DNA of 64,000 nucleotides from Ponticaulis sp. (GCA_002692725.1 NZLU01000063.1:124001-188000), one strand, 5' to 3'. Numbered from the stretch's first letter, positions 1 through 9,277 are shown. Program-made: numbers and translations. Notes: generated from the letters alone by a model not told the origin.

Positions 1-957
1 CTGATTGGTCTGAGCGTGAAGCATGACCGGAACTCGTCGCTCGTCGTGTCTCGCGGTTTTGACGATTCCTTTTCAGCTTCGGAACTGCACACACGGGTTG
101 AGCCGGTCACCCGCCGCGTGAAGGGTGAAGTTGCGACCAGTCTTTATGAAGCGGCACTGGAAGCCGGCGCGCATGACGCCCAGGTTTTTGATTACGCTCA
201 GATTTTCGCCTATGATGTCGACTTCCAGCGCGAAATGCGGATGGGAGACACGTTCGAGATCGTGTTCGAAGAATATGTCGATGAGCGCGGCCAATATGTT
301 CGCAGCGGCGACATTCTGTTCGCGTCACTGAATGGGTATGCAACGGATCGCGATTTTTACCGGTTTACTCCCTCCGATGACGGCATCACGGATTACTTCG
401 ACGCGGAAGGTAAAAGCGCGCGTAAATTTCTGATGAAAACACCGATCAATGGGGCGCGCCTCTCCTCCAATTTCGGTTACCGGAAGCACCCGATTTCAGG
501 CTATTCGAAACTTCATAAAGGGACGGATTTCGCTGCGCCGACCGGCACGCCGATCTATGCCGCCGGCAATGGCGTTGTTGAACGCTCGTCCCGCTATGGC
601 GGCTATGGCAATTATGTTCGCCTGCGCCACGCCAATGGCTATCAGACGGCCTATGCGCACATGTCGAGATACGGACCGGGCATCAAATCTGGCGTCCGTG
701 TCAAACAGGGCGATATTGTCGGATATGTGGGCAGTACAGGCGCCTCCACGGGCCCACACCTGCATTATGAAGTCATTCACAATGGCAAACACCAGAACGC
801 CATGTCTCTGAAGCTGCCAACAGGTCGCGAACTGACCGGCGAGCATCTCAAAGAATTCCAGATCGTCCGCTCGGAAATCGACTCTTTGAGAGGGATTGAA
901 GAAACCACCACATTGTTTGCGCTTTCGACACAAACTGAACCGAGTTCAACTGAATAG
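1..957 (+). CDS. M23 family metallopeptidase (5' partial)
   Basis: The reading frame is open from base 1, so the gene begins upstream of the window; the GTG at 16 is probably internal. The C-terminal half is an M23 (LytM/peptidase_M23) domain, a zinc endopeptidase fold that cuts peptide cross-links in peptidoglycan. The HxxxD motif (LHKGTDFAAP, about 508-540) and the HxH motif (codons 757-765, PHLHYE) supply the usual metal ligands, and the glycine-rich GGYGNYV and GSTGASTG segments are typical. The N-terminal part resembles the OapA/LysM-adjacent region of periplasmic M23 proteins. It is expected to act in the periplasm. A rho-independent terminator follows at 983-1014. The family is clear; which M23 subtype, and whether it is an active enzyme or an amidase activator, is not. 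Confidence 0.9.
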   Translation: MIGLSVKHDRNSSLVVSRGFDDSFSASELHTRVEPVTRRVKGEVATSLYEAALEAGAHDAQVFDYAQIFAYDVDFQREMRMGDTFEIVFEEYVDERGQYVRSGDILFASLNGYATDRDFYRFTPSDDGITDYFDAEGKSARKFLMKTPINGARLSSNFGYRKHPISGYSKLHKGTDFAAPTGTPIYAAGNGVVERSSRYGGYGNYVRLRHANGYQTAYAHMSRYGPGIKSGVRVKQGDIVGYVGSTGASTGPHLHYEVIHNGKHQNAMSLKLPTGRELTGEHLKEFQIVRSEIDSLRGIEETTTLFALSTQTEPSSTE

Positions 958-982
958 GGCTCGAACCAACCACCGAAATAAC

Positions 983-1014
983 AGCCCGGCGCCGCAAAAT
1001 CGCCGGGCTTTTTT
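983..1014 (+). terminator. Rho-independent terminator after the M23 gene
   Basis: A perfect 9-bp stem (983-991 pairs with 1001-1009, AGCCCGGCG/CGCCGGGCT) is followed by a run of six T (1009-1014). It lies 26 bases after the M23 stop codon. Confidence 0.9.
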
Positions 1015-1360
1015 GTGGAACTCTTTGCCCTGTCGCGCGTCGATCAAGCGCGGGAACAAAGAGGATGAAAAGACTATGCTGAGACATTTCGTAGACGTTT
1101 TGCTTTGGCTTGTCGTCTGGGCAGCGAGCGCTGTGTCATCTTTGTTCTGCCGAGCAAAACATGCAGGCCTGACGCGCTCTACCTCTATCTATCTGCTTCC
1201 TGCGCCTGGAGCAGATCAGGTCTAGCCCGTAATTGCGCAGCTAAACAATGCCGCGAGATTTGCGTCCCAGGGCGCTCTGGTTTAGGTAAGAGCCTCGTTT
1301 TGAGAACCTACGCGAACGCGTAGCCTCATAAATTCACTCTCCCAATATACAGGATTATTC
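1015..1360. other. Intergenic stretch, no convincing gene
   Basis: About 350 bases between the terminator and the FKBP gene. A 49-codon frame (ATG 1076 to TAG 1225) has a hydrophobic N-terminus, but its codon use and composition do not look coding. A short inverted repeat TACGCG-A-CGCGTA lies near 1310-1322. The stretch probably holds the promoter of the downstream prolyl isomerase. Confidence 0.4.
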
Positions 1361-1789
1361 ATGACCGAAGTCAAAAGCGGTGATACCGTACGCATTCACT
1401 ATGTCGGAACGCTCAATGACGGGACCAAATTCGACTCAAGTGAAGGGCGCGATCCGCTCGAATTCACGGTCGGCTCAGGTCAGATCATCCCGGGGCTGGA
1501 TTCGGCTATTCCGGGCATGACAGTCGGCGATAAGAAGACCGTCAATGTTCCGGCTGACGAAGCCTATGGCCAGCATGACCCACGCGGAATGCAGACTGTG
1601 CCGCGCGCCGAAATCCCTGACGAAATTCCGCTTGAACTGGGCAATCAGCTGCAAGTCAGCACGCCGGAAGGTCAAACCATGATTGTCACGGTCGCTGAAG
1701 TGACCGACGAAGCGGTCGTTCTGGACGCAAACCACCGTCTTGCGGGCCAGGATCTCAACTTTGATATCGAACTGGTTTCGATCGGCTGA
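1361..1789 (+). CDS. FKBP-type peptidyl-prolyl cis-trans isomerase, SlyD-like
   Basis: The 142-residue protein has an FKBP core (residues about 1-70: GDTVRIHYVGTL, DGTKFDSS, FTVGSGQIIPGLDSAI) and the SlyD-type insert-in-flap region (about 70-120: YGQHDP, VPRAEIPDEIPLELGNQL). Such proteins speed proline isomerisation and act as cytoplasmic folding helpers. The metal-binding His/Cys-rich tail of E. coli SlyD is absent, so nickel handling is unlikely. The start follows an AT-rich leader ending in ACAGGATTATTC. It stands alone, flanked by a terminator upstream and pseudogene debris downstream. Confidence 0.9.
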   Translation: MTEVKSGDTVRIHYVGTLNDGTKFDSSEGRDPLEFTVGSGQIIPGLDSAIPGMTVGDKKTVNVPADEAYGQHDPRGMQTVPRAEIPDEIPLELGNQLQVSTPEGQTMIVTVAEVTDEAVVLDANHRLAGQDLNFDIELVSIG

Positions 1790-1790
1790 T

Positions 1791-2013
1791 CTATCTGAAG
1801 ACCAGAAACCGGTTACACAGATAAAAAATCACGGAATAAGTCGCCATTGCGCCGATCTGCGCGATCAATGGCGACAGGCTTGCAAGCAGCAAGGTGTTCA
1901 ACACGGCTTCTGCACGAATGTCATGGATCGCAATGGCACGTTGTTCATGCGCTTCCAGACCACAGCGGAAACACGCTTGGCCCACCGTTAGAACGGCACT
2001 GAATGCTCTCTGA
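1791..2013 (-). pseudogene. Remnant of a GtrA-like membrane protein (C-terminal end only)
   Basis: On the minus strand, about 55 codons ending at a stop at 1791 read as a hydrophobic helix and a tail ending NRFLVFR. This closely resembles the last helix and NFxxxRxWVFR ending of GtrA-like flippases, which are about 120-150 residues and span the membrane four times. Only the end is recognisable: upstream the frame passes into unrelated sequence and then the decayed acyltransferase copy at 2014-2239. It is probably a dead fragment. The GtrII-like protein at 2629 would be a natural former partner. Confidence 0.4.
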
Positions 2014-2239
2014 TTATTGCTTTTCAGGGTGAATGCCGGTCCATTTGGTATCGACATAGGCTTTGATAGCGGCGTTATCGGCTTCCATATCGCCAGTTAG
2101 CTCAAACAGGCGATCCAGCACAACACGCTTGCCGAGATCATCAAAGGCAGCGAGGAAGACCGGCATCACCAATCCAGCGTGTCATGGCATTCCCCTTACG
2201 CGGCGAGCTGGGGCTGACATGTGAATTATCAAACTTCAT
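2014..2239 (-). pseudogene. Decayed copy of the 4218-4814 acyltransferase with a 371-bp internal deletion
   Basis: The minus strand starts at an ATG (2239) with MKFDN.HVSPSSPRKGNA, nearly the N-terminus of the intact gene at 4218-4814. After about 25 codons it jumps to the region encoding the C-terminus and ends at the equivalent stop (2014-2016). The copy is 226 bp and the intact gene 597 bp. The missing 371 bp is exactly the distance between two ACCGGCA repeats in the intact gene (4363-4369 and 4734-4740), and one ACCGGCA remains at the join (2159-2165). Because 371 is not a multiple of three, the frame is broken. Point differences show the copies have diverged. Confidence 0.9.
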
Positions 2240-2628
2240 TGGGTATACCTGAGACTTGTCCGCTAAACCCGCGAAACGATCCCGACGGCGCACGACTTAG
2301 CGTTGCGTCAGCTCAGGTCTCAAGGCAAGGTGTACTTCTCAACAATCCCTTGCGAACGGTCCAGTCGTGACGATAAGTCAATTGAACGAACAGGGAGTCG
2401 ACATGCCACAGCAACAGATGCCAGACACCGGAACGGATTTACCATGTTTGGCAGACGTTACCCGCCAGGACTTGCTGCAAGTTTCGGTCGTATCATCTGC
2501 CACATGCACCGAGCGGCGCGCCCCAAACGCCGTCCGCGTTACCATGTTGAGGCGCTGGCGGGGGTGGGGATATCAGATTCAACCAGTTCACATACGACGT
2601 CCAAACACTTGAACCAGACAGACGCATA
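2240..2628. other. Intergenic stretch upstream of the membrane protein
   Basis: The first roughly 80 bases resemble the leader of the intact acyltransferase (shared GTTGCGTCAG near 2304 and 4873), so the old duplication extended past the gene. A 69-codon frame from ATG 2403 has a good GGGAG ribosome site, but its translation is Arg/Thr-rich with no recognisable features and I do not call it. Nothing else is supported. Confidence 0.4.
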
Positions 2629-4200
2629 ATGATGGACGGCCAGATGACTGCCCCCTTAACAGCCGCTGAGACCACTCAACGGCTTCCCTTCGACTTGCAC
2701 GGCGATCCAAAAAACTGGATTTTTCTGACCGGAGCAGTGTTGCTGCTCCCACTGATCCTCATTCTCTATTTTGCCATAAGCGGACAGCCATTCTGGCGAC
2801 ATGATGAACTGATTTATCTGCAAGATTATTTCGTCAAGCTCAGAACTGAGGGCCGGTGGTTGAACTATTATGCCTTCGATTTTCTGAAGGCACTGCCGCC
2901 CTTGCTATCATGGTATCTGGTGACGACCGCCTGGACTGTTCTTGGTGGCCTTTTGTTTGCAGATATCAGCCGGAGCAAAGCGTTTGGTGCGCTGGCCGGA
3001 CTTGCAATCGGGCTTAACAGTGGCCTGCTTGCGCAGTCATTCTGGCCCTCCACCATGTTGTTTGTGCCATACATTTTGCTCACCATTTTCGCCCTGACAC
3101 GCGATCGGTTCCGATTCAGTGTTTACATTGTCGGGGCCATACTCCTCTTCGGAAGCCTCAGCTCGGCAGTTTTTCTCTTTCCACTCTTCTGGGCACGCCA
3201 GATCAGAGAATGGAGCCTGTTAAGGAATGCTGGCCTTCTGGTTTTCTGGCTTGCGGTTTTCGGGCTGGGTGCGTTTTGCGCTGTCACCATCTCAGAAGCC
3301 ATAACTGACATCCCAATGCACATCGCCAGATGGCGTATCTATAATGATCCGGAAAATTTTTCGGATTATATTCAAAACCTTAAGTATTTTTCCGGCATTT
3401 TCCAAACGCATATAAGCGCGCTTCTTCCCCAAACACCGATCTGGCTGCTCGCATTCGTCGCCGCTTTAGCCGCAATGTTGGTCTCCAAAACCAAAACGGA
3501 CGAGCACGCTAAATCCACTTCTGAAGCCATATTGAAATCCTGCTTCTGGGGTGTCTGCATCTTCTTTGCGTGCCATTTGCAAGCCGTCGCACTCGGCATT
3601 TATGTGGCCTACCGCACCAGCTGGATCATGTTGTTAGGCGTACTTTTATTGACAGGCACAATAGTGCGATATTCATCTGCGCGCGAAATTACGGGTGGTG
3701 CCGGAATGGCTCTCACCGCGATCCTGATTGTCTGTGTCGGGTTCAATGGTGCCATACAGGTCAGACACACCATGCTGCAGTTTCGCGTGGCAGACATGCT
3801 TGCAGAAGACATTAAGGCGCAGTTGGAAGAGACCAATAGCGTCAAATTTGCGGACTACGATCAGATTGTCTTTTATGGATATCAACGCTCTGGCGTCTGG
3901 GACATTGATGCACGCACGCCATTCAGCATGGCCCATCAAGCGCATGATGAGGGGCTGAGCAATAGCTCCTACCGCTGGTCCAAAGCGTTTTTGAATTATA
4001 GAACTCAGCAAGACCTGATCTGCTTCAAAGACAACAGACCAAATAGAGTGTGTTCAACACTTTTGTCTGATCGCGATGCGATGGAAAACTGGAATTGTGG
4101 GTCGATCTATCGCGGCTTTTGCACGAACGTGTTGGAGGTCGATAACTCAATCGTCTTGCGCATTCCGACCCCAAATGAAGTCGCAACAGCAGGACAATAG
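2629..4200 (+). CDS. Polytopic membrane protein, GtrII-like glucosyltransferase family
   Basis: The 523-residue protein has about ten hydrophobic segments between residues 35 and 395, then a soluble C-terminal domain of about 130 residues with several cysteines. The first periplasmic loop carries a charged WRHDELIYLQDYF segment followed by EGRWLNYY, a layout resembling GtrII/GT-C glucosyltransferases, which move glucose from a lipid-linked donor onto cell-surface glycans. The remnant of a GtrA-like flippase nearby (1791-2013) fits such a module. ATGs at 2629, 2632 and 2644 are all possible starts and none has a strong ribosome site. The transmembrane nature is certain; the family name is an inference from layout. 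Confidence 0.5.
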   Translation: MMDGQMTAPLTAAETTQRLPFDLHGDPKNWIFLTGAVLLLPLILILYFAISGQPFWRHDELIYLQDYFVKLRTEGRWLNYYAFDFLKALPPLLSWYLVTTAWTVLGGLLFADISRSKAFGALAGLAIGLNSGLLAQSFWPSTMLFVPYILLTIFALTRDRFRFSVYIVGAILLFGSLSSAVFLFPLFWARQIREWSLLRNAGLLVFWLAVFGLGAFCAVTISEAITDIPMHIARWRIYNDPENFSDYIQNLKYFSGIFQTHISALLPQTPIWLLAFVAALAAMLVSKTKTDEHAKSTSEAILKSCFWGVCIFFACHLQAVALGIYVAYRTSWIMLLGVLLLTGTIVRYSSAREITGGAGMALTAILIVCVGFNGAIQVRHTMLQFRVADMLAEDIKAQLEETNSVKFADYDQIVFYGYQRSGVWDIDARTPFSMAHQAHDEGLSNSSYRWSKAFLNYRTQQDLICFKDNRPNRVCSTLLSDRDAMENWNCGSIYRGFCTNVLEVDNSIVLRIPTPNEVATAGQ

Positions 4201-4217
4201 CCTGTATTCTAAGCCGA

Positions 4218-4814
4218 TTACTGCTTCTCGGGGTTAATGCCTGTCCATGTCGCGTCGACATAAGCTTTGATGGCCGCGTTATCCATTGCCATGTCGCCGG
4301 TCAGCTCGAATAATCGGTCGAGCACCACACGCTTTCCCGGGCCGTCAAATGCGGCGAGAAATACCGGCACACCCGTGGCATAGGCCACGCGCAGATAGCC
4401 GGTCTTGTATTTTTCGACCTTCGACCGCGTCCCCTCTGGCGGGAAGCCCAGTACAACCTGCTCCCGCAAATTCACCAACTCGGTGAGCTGGTCTACCAGC
4501 GCCTGACCGCCCTTGCCCCGGTCGACCGGATAGCCGCCCACGGCACGGAAGATCGGTCCCATGGGCCAGAAGAACCATTCCTTCTTGACGAGGATGGTAT
4601 AGTGCAGGCCCACAGCCAGCATGGAAAAGGTGGCGGCCAGCGCATCCCAGTTCGAGGTATGCGGCGCGCCGATGAGGACGACTTTCGGAATATCGGGCAT
4701 TCGCCCGGCAACTTTCCAGCCCATGAGCTTCAGACCGGCATCCCCGATCCATCGCGTGACGGCGTTACCTTTTCGCGGCGAGCTGGGGCTGACATGCGGG
4801 TTGTCGAATTTCAT
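4218..4814 (-). CDS. Lysophospholipid acyltransferase family protein (PlsC-like)
   Basis: The 198-residue protein carries the acyltransferase HxxxxD motif (PHTSNWDA, residues about 50-57) and the phosphate-binding FPPEGTRSK motif (about 123-131). These define the PlsC/1-acylglycerol-3-phosphate acyltransferase superfamily, which moves fatty acyl groups onto lysophospholipids or related acceptors at the inner membrane. It is shorter than typical PlsC (about 240) and resembles the small stand-alone acyltransferases, so the substrate cannot be named. It converges on the GtrII-like gene with a 17-base gap. A deleted paralogous copy lies at 2014-2239. Confidence 0.85.
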   Translation of the reverse strand: MKFDNPHVSPSSPRKGNAVTRWIGDAGLKLMGWKVAGRMPDIPKVVLIGAPHTSNWDALAATFSMLAVGLHYTILVKKEWFFWPMGPIFRAVGGYPVDRGKGGQALVDQLTELVNLREQVVLGFPPEGTRSKVEKYKTGYLRVAYATGVPVFLAAFDGPGKRVVLDRLFELTGDMAMDNAAIKAYVDATWTGINPEKQ

Positions 4815-4939
4815 CTGTGCGGCCTGACATGTCTCCCCTGAACCTGTCAGAGCGTTTCGCGTTTTGAGGTTACCGTTGCGTCAGTTCTGCAAGCGGCGCA
4901 AGAGAACGGAGCATTTTCATGAGCCGACCATCCTGAGCG

Positions 4940-5602
4940 CTATTCAGCTGCGGACGTCAGATACCGATAAATCATCTCTGAATAGGCCAGGATCAGTTCT
5001 TCGTCAGAAGGCCTAAGATCCTCCGGCATAACAGGCTTTGAAAACATGACCTGATCCAGAAACATCACATTGACGAAGTAATTGATCAATTTAGCGACCC
5101 CGCGCATATCGGAGCGTGAAATCTCGTCCGCGTAAAGCGAGAGTTGGGCCAGAAAAATCTCAAATGCTTCATTGGCCATTTCGGTCGCCAGCGGCAAATC
5201 AGCATCCGGATGAAGCCGCCGGTAAGTGAGAAGGGCGCGCCTGATGCCACGCCCCTGCGTTACCTGAGCCAACGCCGCACGCACCGCGCGCTCGATCATA
5301 TCCCTCAAAAGCGGCGCATTCGCCTTATCAAGCTGGTAACCGAGTATCCGCCCAGTGGCTTTCGCTTCCTCGATTCGCTCCTTTGTACGCGTCAGATGCC
5401 TGTCTAGCAGACCCGGCAGCAAAGCGTTCTTGTCTTTGAAATGACTATAGACCGAACCAACCGCGACATCAGCTTCACGCGCAATGTCTGAAATCGACAA
5501 GGTTTCAAACTCTGAGTCAGCCAGCAGTTTTTCGAGCGCATCCAGAATGCTCTCACGTGTGGCAATTGCCCGTTTTTGCTGGACTTTTTTCATGCCTTTC
5601 AA
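4940..5602 (-). CDS. TetR family transcriptional regulator
   Basis: The 220-residue protein has an N-terminal TetR helix-turn-helix (residues about 12-58: ATRESILDALEKLL, LSISDIAREADVAVGSVYSHFKDKNALL) and a helical C-terminal ligand/dimer domain ending in the tetracyclin_repressor_C-like region. It is transcribed away from the CPBP protease gene at 5700. The 97-base gap contains a perfect 24-bp inverted repeat and a second near-perfect palindrome over a strong promoter, so it very likely represses itself and the protease. ATG at 5602 or 5593 are both possible starts. The ligand is unknown. Confidence 0.9.
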   Translation of the reverse strand: MKGMKKVQQKRAIATRESILDALEKLLADSEFETLSISDIAREADVAVGSVYSHFKDKNALLPGLLDRHLTRTKERIEEAKATGRILGYQLDKANAPLLRDMIERAVRAALAQVTQGRGIRRALLTYRRLHPDADLPLATEMANEAFEIFLAQLSLYADEISRSDMRGVAKLINYFVNVMFLDQVMFSKPVMPEDLRPSDEELILAYSEMIYRYLTSAAE

Positions 5603-5622
5603 TCTCTCACTTCGCGTGATTC

Positions 5623-5646
5623 TTCAATATCAGATTAGATATTGAA
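5623..5646. promoter_or_regulatory. Perfect inverted repeat, probable TetR operator
   Basis: TTCAATATC-AGATTA-GATATTGAA: 9-bp arms with no mismatch and a 6-bp centre, lying between the divergent TetR and CPBP genes. Confidence 0.75.
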
Positions 5647-5670
5647 TTTGAATTCATATTCATTTATATA
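5642..5670 (+). promoter_or_regulatory. Promoter of the CPBP protease gene with overlapping palindrome
   Basis: A -35 like TTGAAT (5642-5647) and a -10 like TATATA (5665-5670) are separated by exactly 17 bp. The spacer holds a second 20-bp palindrome (5643-5662, nine of ten pairs matching) centred on GAATTC, which overlaps the first operator at its left edge. Repressor bound here would cover the -35 element. Confidence 0.65.
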
Positions 5671-5699
5671 TGCATCATCTATTTTGGAAAGGATAAGTT

Positions 5700-6428
5700 A
5701 TGACAAGTGCAGCCTCCCCACCTCTCACCTCCACTCATTCAATGCAGAATGGACGAAAAGACCGGCGATCCGCGGGTTTGCCCGCATGGATCGAAATTCT
5801 GATTGTGGCAGTTGTTTACTGCGGAGTTACAGTCATCCCCGGAAATCCCCTCCCTGGTCCGATAGCGATTGCTGTGTGCAGCATGATCGTGTGGGGCTTG
5901 CTCCGCCTTCGTGGTGAAAGCTGGAAGACTTTGGGACTGAACTGGCCACGCTCAATCGGGGGATTTCTGAAGGCTGCAGGATTTACGTTTGCTGTTCTAC
6001 TGGTGGTGTTTCTGGTCGGCGGATTGATGCCGTTCGTCACGCAGAGAATATTTGGAGTAGCAGCCGCGCCGGAATATCCCGATGTTTCAACGCTGGGCCG
6101 ACTTTTTACCCTTCTGGCAATCGCCTGGTCCACAGCAGCGATCGGCGAGGAATTGCTCTTTCGCGGGTTTCTGATGACCCGGCTTTCCCAGACAATTGGA
6201 CTGGGCCGTATTGGATGGGGCATCGCCCTGATTGCGCATGCAGTGATTTTTGGAATGCTGCACGCTTATCAGGGGCTGTCCGGTATTCTGCTCACGGGTA
6301 GTATCGGCTTAGTGTTTGGCATTTTCTATCTGTTGGGCCGTCGCAATATCCTGCCGCTGATTTTCGCCCACGGCATCGTAAATACAATCAGCTTTGTCGC
6401 CCTGCACATTCAGACAAGTGCAGTCTAA
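5700..6428 (+). CDS. CPBP family intramembrane metalloprotease
   Basis: The 242-residue integral membrane protein has about seven hydrophobic helices and the three CPBP/Abi signatures: EExxxR (E150, E151, R155 in GEELLFRGFL), a later histidine in IFGMLHAYQG, and a third motif FAHGIVNT near residue 225. This family (CAAX-processing, bacteriocin-processing Abi proteins) comprises intramembrane glutamate proteases. The substrate is unknown. The start is supported by an AAAGGA ribosome site seven bases before ATG 5700. It is divergent from, and likely repressed by, the TetR protein at 4940-5602. Confidence 0.9.
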   Translation: MTSAASPPLTSTHSMQNGRKDRRSAGLPAWIEILIVAVVYCGVTVIPGNPLPGPIAIAVCSMIVWGLLRLRGESWKTLGLNWPRSIGGFLKAAGFTFAVLLVVFLVGGLMPFVTQRIFGVAAAPEYPDVSTLGRLFTLLAIAWSTAAIGEELLFRGFLMTRLSQTIGLGRIGWGIALIAHAVIFGMLHAYQGLSGILLTGSIGLVFGIFYLLGRRNILPLIFAHGIVNTISFVALHIQTSAV

Positions 6429-6518
6429 CGACCATCATGTCCGTTTATTCTGGTGGGTTACTCGCCGAAATGTATTCGGGGGTGAGCAACACTAACCGAC
6501 GTGGGGTATTCGATTGCT

Positions 6519-6646
6519 GTCCCGGCTCAGGGTCCGGGACAAGCTCTGGCGCAGACTGCCCGAGTGCAGAACGGAGCTGTAATCGAGTAATGACTTGATG
6601 ATCGGGATCGATCACTTCACCCCCACCCCTCTCCTCAAGGAGAGGG
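6519..6646. repeat. Intergenic palindromic repeats between convergent genes
   Basis: Two hairpin-forming units lie here: GTCCCGG/CCGGGAC (6519-6525 with 6534-6540), inside a sequence type that is often dispersed in alphaproteobacterial genomes, and CCCTCTCC/GGAGAGGG (6627-6634 with 6639-6646), close to the 3' end of clpB. The second could help end clpB transcripts but has no clear T-run on that strand. Confidence 0.55.
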
Positions 6647-6655
6647 ACTTTTAGA

Positions 6656-9277
6656 TTATGATACCGCCCTCTCACCCTTGACCATGGCGGTGGGCATGCC
6701 GCCGATTTCGAGCATGCCGTCCTCAGCGGAGACCTTCACCGTTTCGCCATCCTTCACCTTGCCTTCAAGGATGAGACGGGCGAGCGGGTCCTGCAGCTCA
6801 CGCTGGATGAGCCTTTTCAGCGGACGAGCGCCATAGATCGGGTCATAGCCGCGGGCGGCGAGCCATTTCTTCGCTTCACCATCAAGGTCGATGATGATCT
6901 GACGGTCTGCAAGCAGCCGCGACAGACGATCCACCTGGATGTCGACAATGCGGTCAATCTCAGCCCGGCCAAGCCGTTTGAAGAAGACGGTCTCGTCAAT
7001 CCGGTTCAGGAATTCCGGGCGGAAATGCGCACGGATAGCGGCCTCAACCGACTGGCGAGCCCCTTCGGAGATCTCGCCACTATCATCATTCGCCAAGGCA
7101 TCGGCGCCGAGGTTCGACGTCATGATGATAAGCGTGTTCTTGAAATCCACCGTCTTGCCCTGCCCGTCTGTCAGACGTCCATCATCAAGCACCTGAAGGA
7201 GCACGTTGAAGAGATCCGGGTGGGCTTTTTCCACTTCGTCAAACAGGACGACCTGATATGGTCGACGCCGCACGGCCTCGGTGAGGGCACCGCCCTGATC
7301 ATAACCGACATAGCCCGGAGGCGCACCGATGAGTCGGGAAACCGCGTGTTTCTCCATATATTCTGACATGTCGAGCCGGAGCACAGCCTGTTCGTCATCA
7401 AAGAGGAAGCCTGCGAGCGCCTTGGTGAGCTCGGTCTTACCGACACCGGTTGGGCCGACGAAGAGGAAAGAGCCAATCGGGCGGTTCGGGTCCTGAAGGC
7501 CGGCACGCGAACGGCGCACAGCGTTCGAAACGGCGCTGAGAGCTTCTTCCTGACCCACGACGCGCTTGCGAAGTTCATCCTCCATGCGGAGGAGTTTCTC
7601 GCGCTCGCCTTCCATCATCTTGTCGACAGGTACGCCGGTCCATTTCGACACAACCTGCGCGATGTTTTCAGAGCGCACGACCTCGGACACAAGGCCTTCT
7701 TCGACGCCGTCACCATCGCGGGCTTCGGCGGCTTTCACCTGTTCTTCAAGGGCTGGGATATCGCCATATTTCAGCGCAGACGCCCGGCCCCAATCCTGGG
7801 CGCGTTCAGCCTCCGCAAGCTCGGCGCGCTTCTGGTCGAGCTGTTTCTTGGCTTCGGTCGCGCCGGCGAGTTTCTGCTTTTCCGCTTTCCAGGCGACATT
7901 GAGTTCGTCTGACTTGGTCTGCAGCTCTGAAATTTCGCCCGACAGTTTTTCGAGACGATCCTTAGAGGCGTCATCGCTCTCTTTTTTGAGCGCTTCAGCT
8001 TCGATCTTCAGCTGCATGAGGCGACGATCAATTTCGTCGAGTTCTTCGGGCTTTGAATCGACCTGCATGCGCAGACGCGAGGCGGCCTCATCCATCAGAT
8101 CGATGGCTTTATCTGGCAGGAAGCGATCGGTGATATATCGGTTAGAGAGCGTCGCTGCGGCGACAATCGCCCCATCGGAAATGCGCACACCATGATGCAC
8201 TTCATAGCGTTCTTTCAGGCCACGCAGGATAGAGATTGTGTCTTCCACGGTCGGCTCTTCCACAAAGACCGGCTGGAAACGACGGGCAAGCGCGGCGTCT
8301 TTTTCGACGTATTTTCGGTATTCATCGAGTGTGGTCGCACCGACACAATGCAGCTCACCACGCGCGAGGGCTGGCTTTAAAAGGTTGGACGCATCCATCG
8401 CACCATCGGACTTGCCAGCGCCGACCAGGGTGTGCATTTCATCAACGAAGAGCACGATTTCGCCCTCGGAGGTTTGCACCTCATTGAGGACGGATTTCAG
8501 GCGTTCTTCAAATTCGCCGCGGAATTTTGCACCGGCAATCAACGCGCCCATATCGAGCGCGAGCAGGCGTTTTTCCTGCAGGCTTTCAGGCACGTCGCCA
8601 TCGATAATGCGGAGCGCGAGGCCTTCGGCGATGGCCGTTTTACCCACACCCGGCTCACCAATCAGAACAGGGTTGTTCTTGGTCCGGCGGGAGAGCACCT
8701 GAATGGTGCGGCGGATTTCCTCGTCACGACCAATCACCGGATCGAGCTTGCCGGACCGCGCATCGGCTGTGAGGTCACGCGCATATTTCTTCAGCGCTTC
8801 ATAGCCTTCCTCGGCGTTTTCAGAATCCGCCGTACGGCCCTGTCGGAGCTTAGAGATGGCGTCCTCCAGCGCCTTTGGTGTCACGCCCGCAGACTTGAGT
8901 ATACCTGCGGCCTTGCTGGTCGGATGTTCGGCAATCGCCTGAAGAAGACGCTCAACGGTGACGTAACTATCACCTGCCGTTTTGGCTTTCTTTTCAGCTT
9001 CCTGAAAGATCTGGGCGTTTTCCTGGCCCATATAGAGCTGGCCATCGCCGCCCGAGACGGACGGAATTTTAGCCAGCGCCTCATCAACGCCGGAGCGCAC
9101 AAGATCGGCCCGGCCACCTGATGCATTGATCAGATTGGCGGCCAGCTGGTCTTTGTCTTCCAACATGGCTTTTAAAAGATGTTCGGGCGCAAATTGCTGG
9201 TGTCGGGCGGCGAGCGCAGCAGATTGGCCCGCCTGAATGACGGCCCGAGCGCGCTCAGTAAAACTCTCTGGATTCAT
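6656..9277 (-). CDS. clpB: ATP-dependent chaperone ClpB
   Basis: The 873-residue length matches ClpB. The order is Clp N-domain repeats (1-145), AAA+ module 1 with Walker [10 protein letters not shown] (about residue 205), the long middle coiled coil (about 410-530) that separates ClpB/Hsp104 from ClpA/ClpC, and AAA+ module 2 with GPTGVGKTE (about 607) and the sensor-2 GARPLKR region. With DnaK it pulls proteins out of aggregates by threading them through the hexamer. The gene is alone, and a heat-shock-type promoter is visible upstream. Confidence 0.98.
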   Translation of the reverse strand: MNPESFTERARAVIQAGQSAALAARHQQFAPEHLLKAMLEDKDQLAANLINASGGRADLVRSGVDEALAKIPSVSGGDGQLYMGQENAQIFQEAEKKAKTAGDSYVTVERLLQAIAEHPTSKAAGILKSAGVTPKALEDAISKLRQGRTADSENAEEGYEALKKYARDLTADARSGKLDPVIGRDEEIRRTIQVLSRRTKNNPVLIGEPGVGKTAIAEGLALRIIDGDVPESLQEKRLLALDMGALIAGAKFRGEFEERLKSVLNEVQTSEGEIVLFVDEMHTLVGAGKSDGAMDASNLLKPALARGELHCVGATTLDEYRKYVEKDAALARRFQPVFVEEPTVEDTISILRGLKERYEVHHGVRISDGAIVAAATLSNRYITDRFLPDKAIDLMDEAASRLRMQVDSKPEELDEIDRRLMQLKIEAEALKKESDDASKDRLEKLSGEISELQTKSDELNVAWKAEKQKLAGATEAKKQLDQKRAELAEAERAQDWGRASALKYGDIPALEEQVKAAEARDGDGVEEGLVSEVVRSENIAQVVSKWTGVPVDKMMEGEREKLLRMEDELRKRVVGQEEALSAVSNAVRRSRAGLQDPNRPIGSFLFVGPTGVGKTELTKALAGFLFDDEQAVLRLDMSEYMEKHAVSRLIGAPPGYVGYDQGGALTEAVRRRPYQVVLFDEVEKAHPDLFNVLLQVLDDGRLTDGQGKTVDFKNTLIIMTSNLGADALANDDSGEISEGARQSVEAAIRAHFRPEFLNRIDETVFFKRLGRAEIDRIVDIQVDRLSRLLADRQIIIDLDGEAKKWLAARGYDPIYGARPLKRLIQRELQDPLARLILEGKVKDGETVKVSAEDGMLEIGGMPTAMVKGERAVS

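Noticed and set aside
1076..1225. Possible 49-residue hydrophobic peptide
   Set aside because: It has weak ribosome site support, no family, and non-coding-like codon use after the first 20 codons.
2303..2629. Overlapping open frames (108 and 81 codons) before the GtrII-like gene
   Set aside because: Composition is not coding-like, the frames conflict, and part of the stretch is a relic of the duplicated acyltransferase leader. The internal ATG at 2403 has a ribosome site but no recognisable product.
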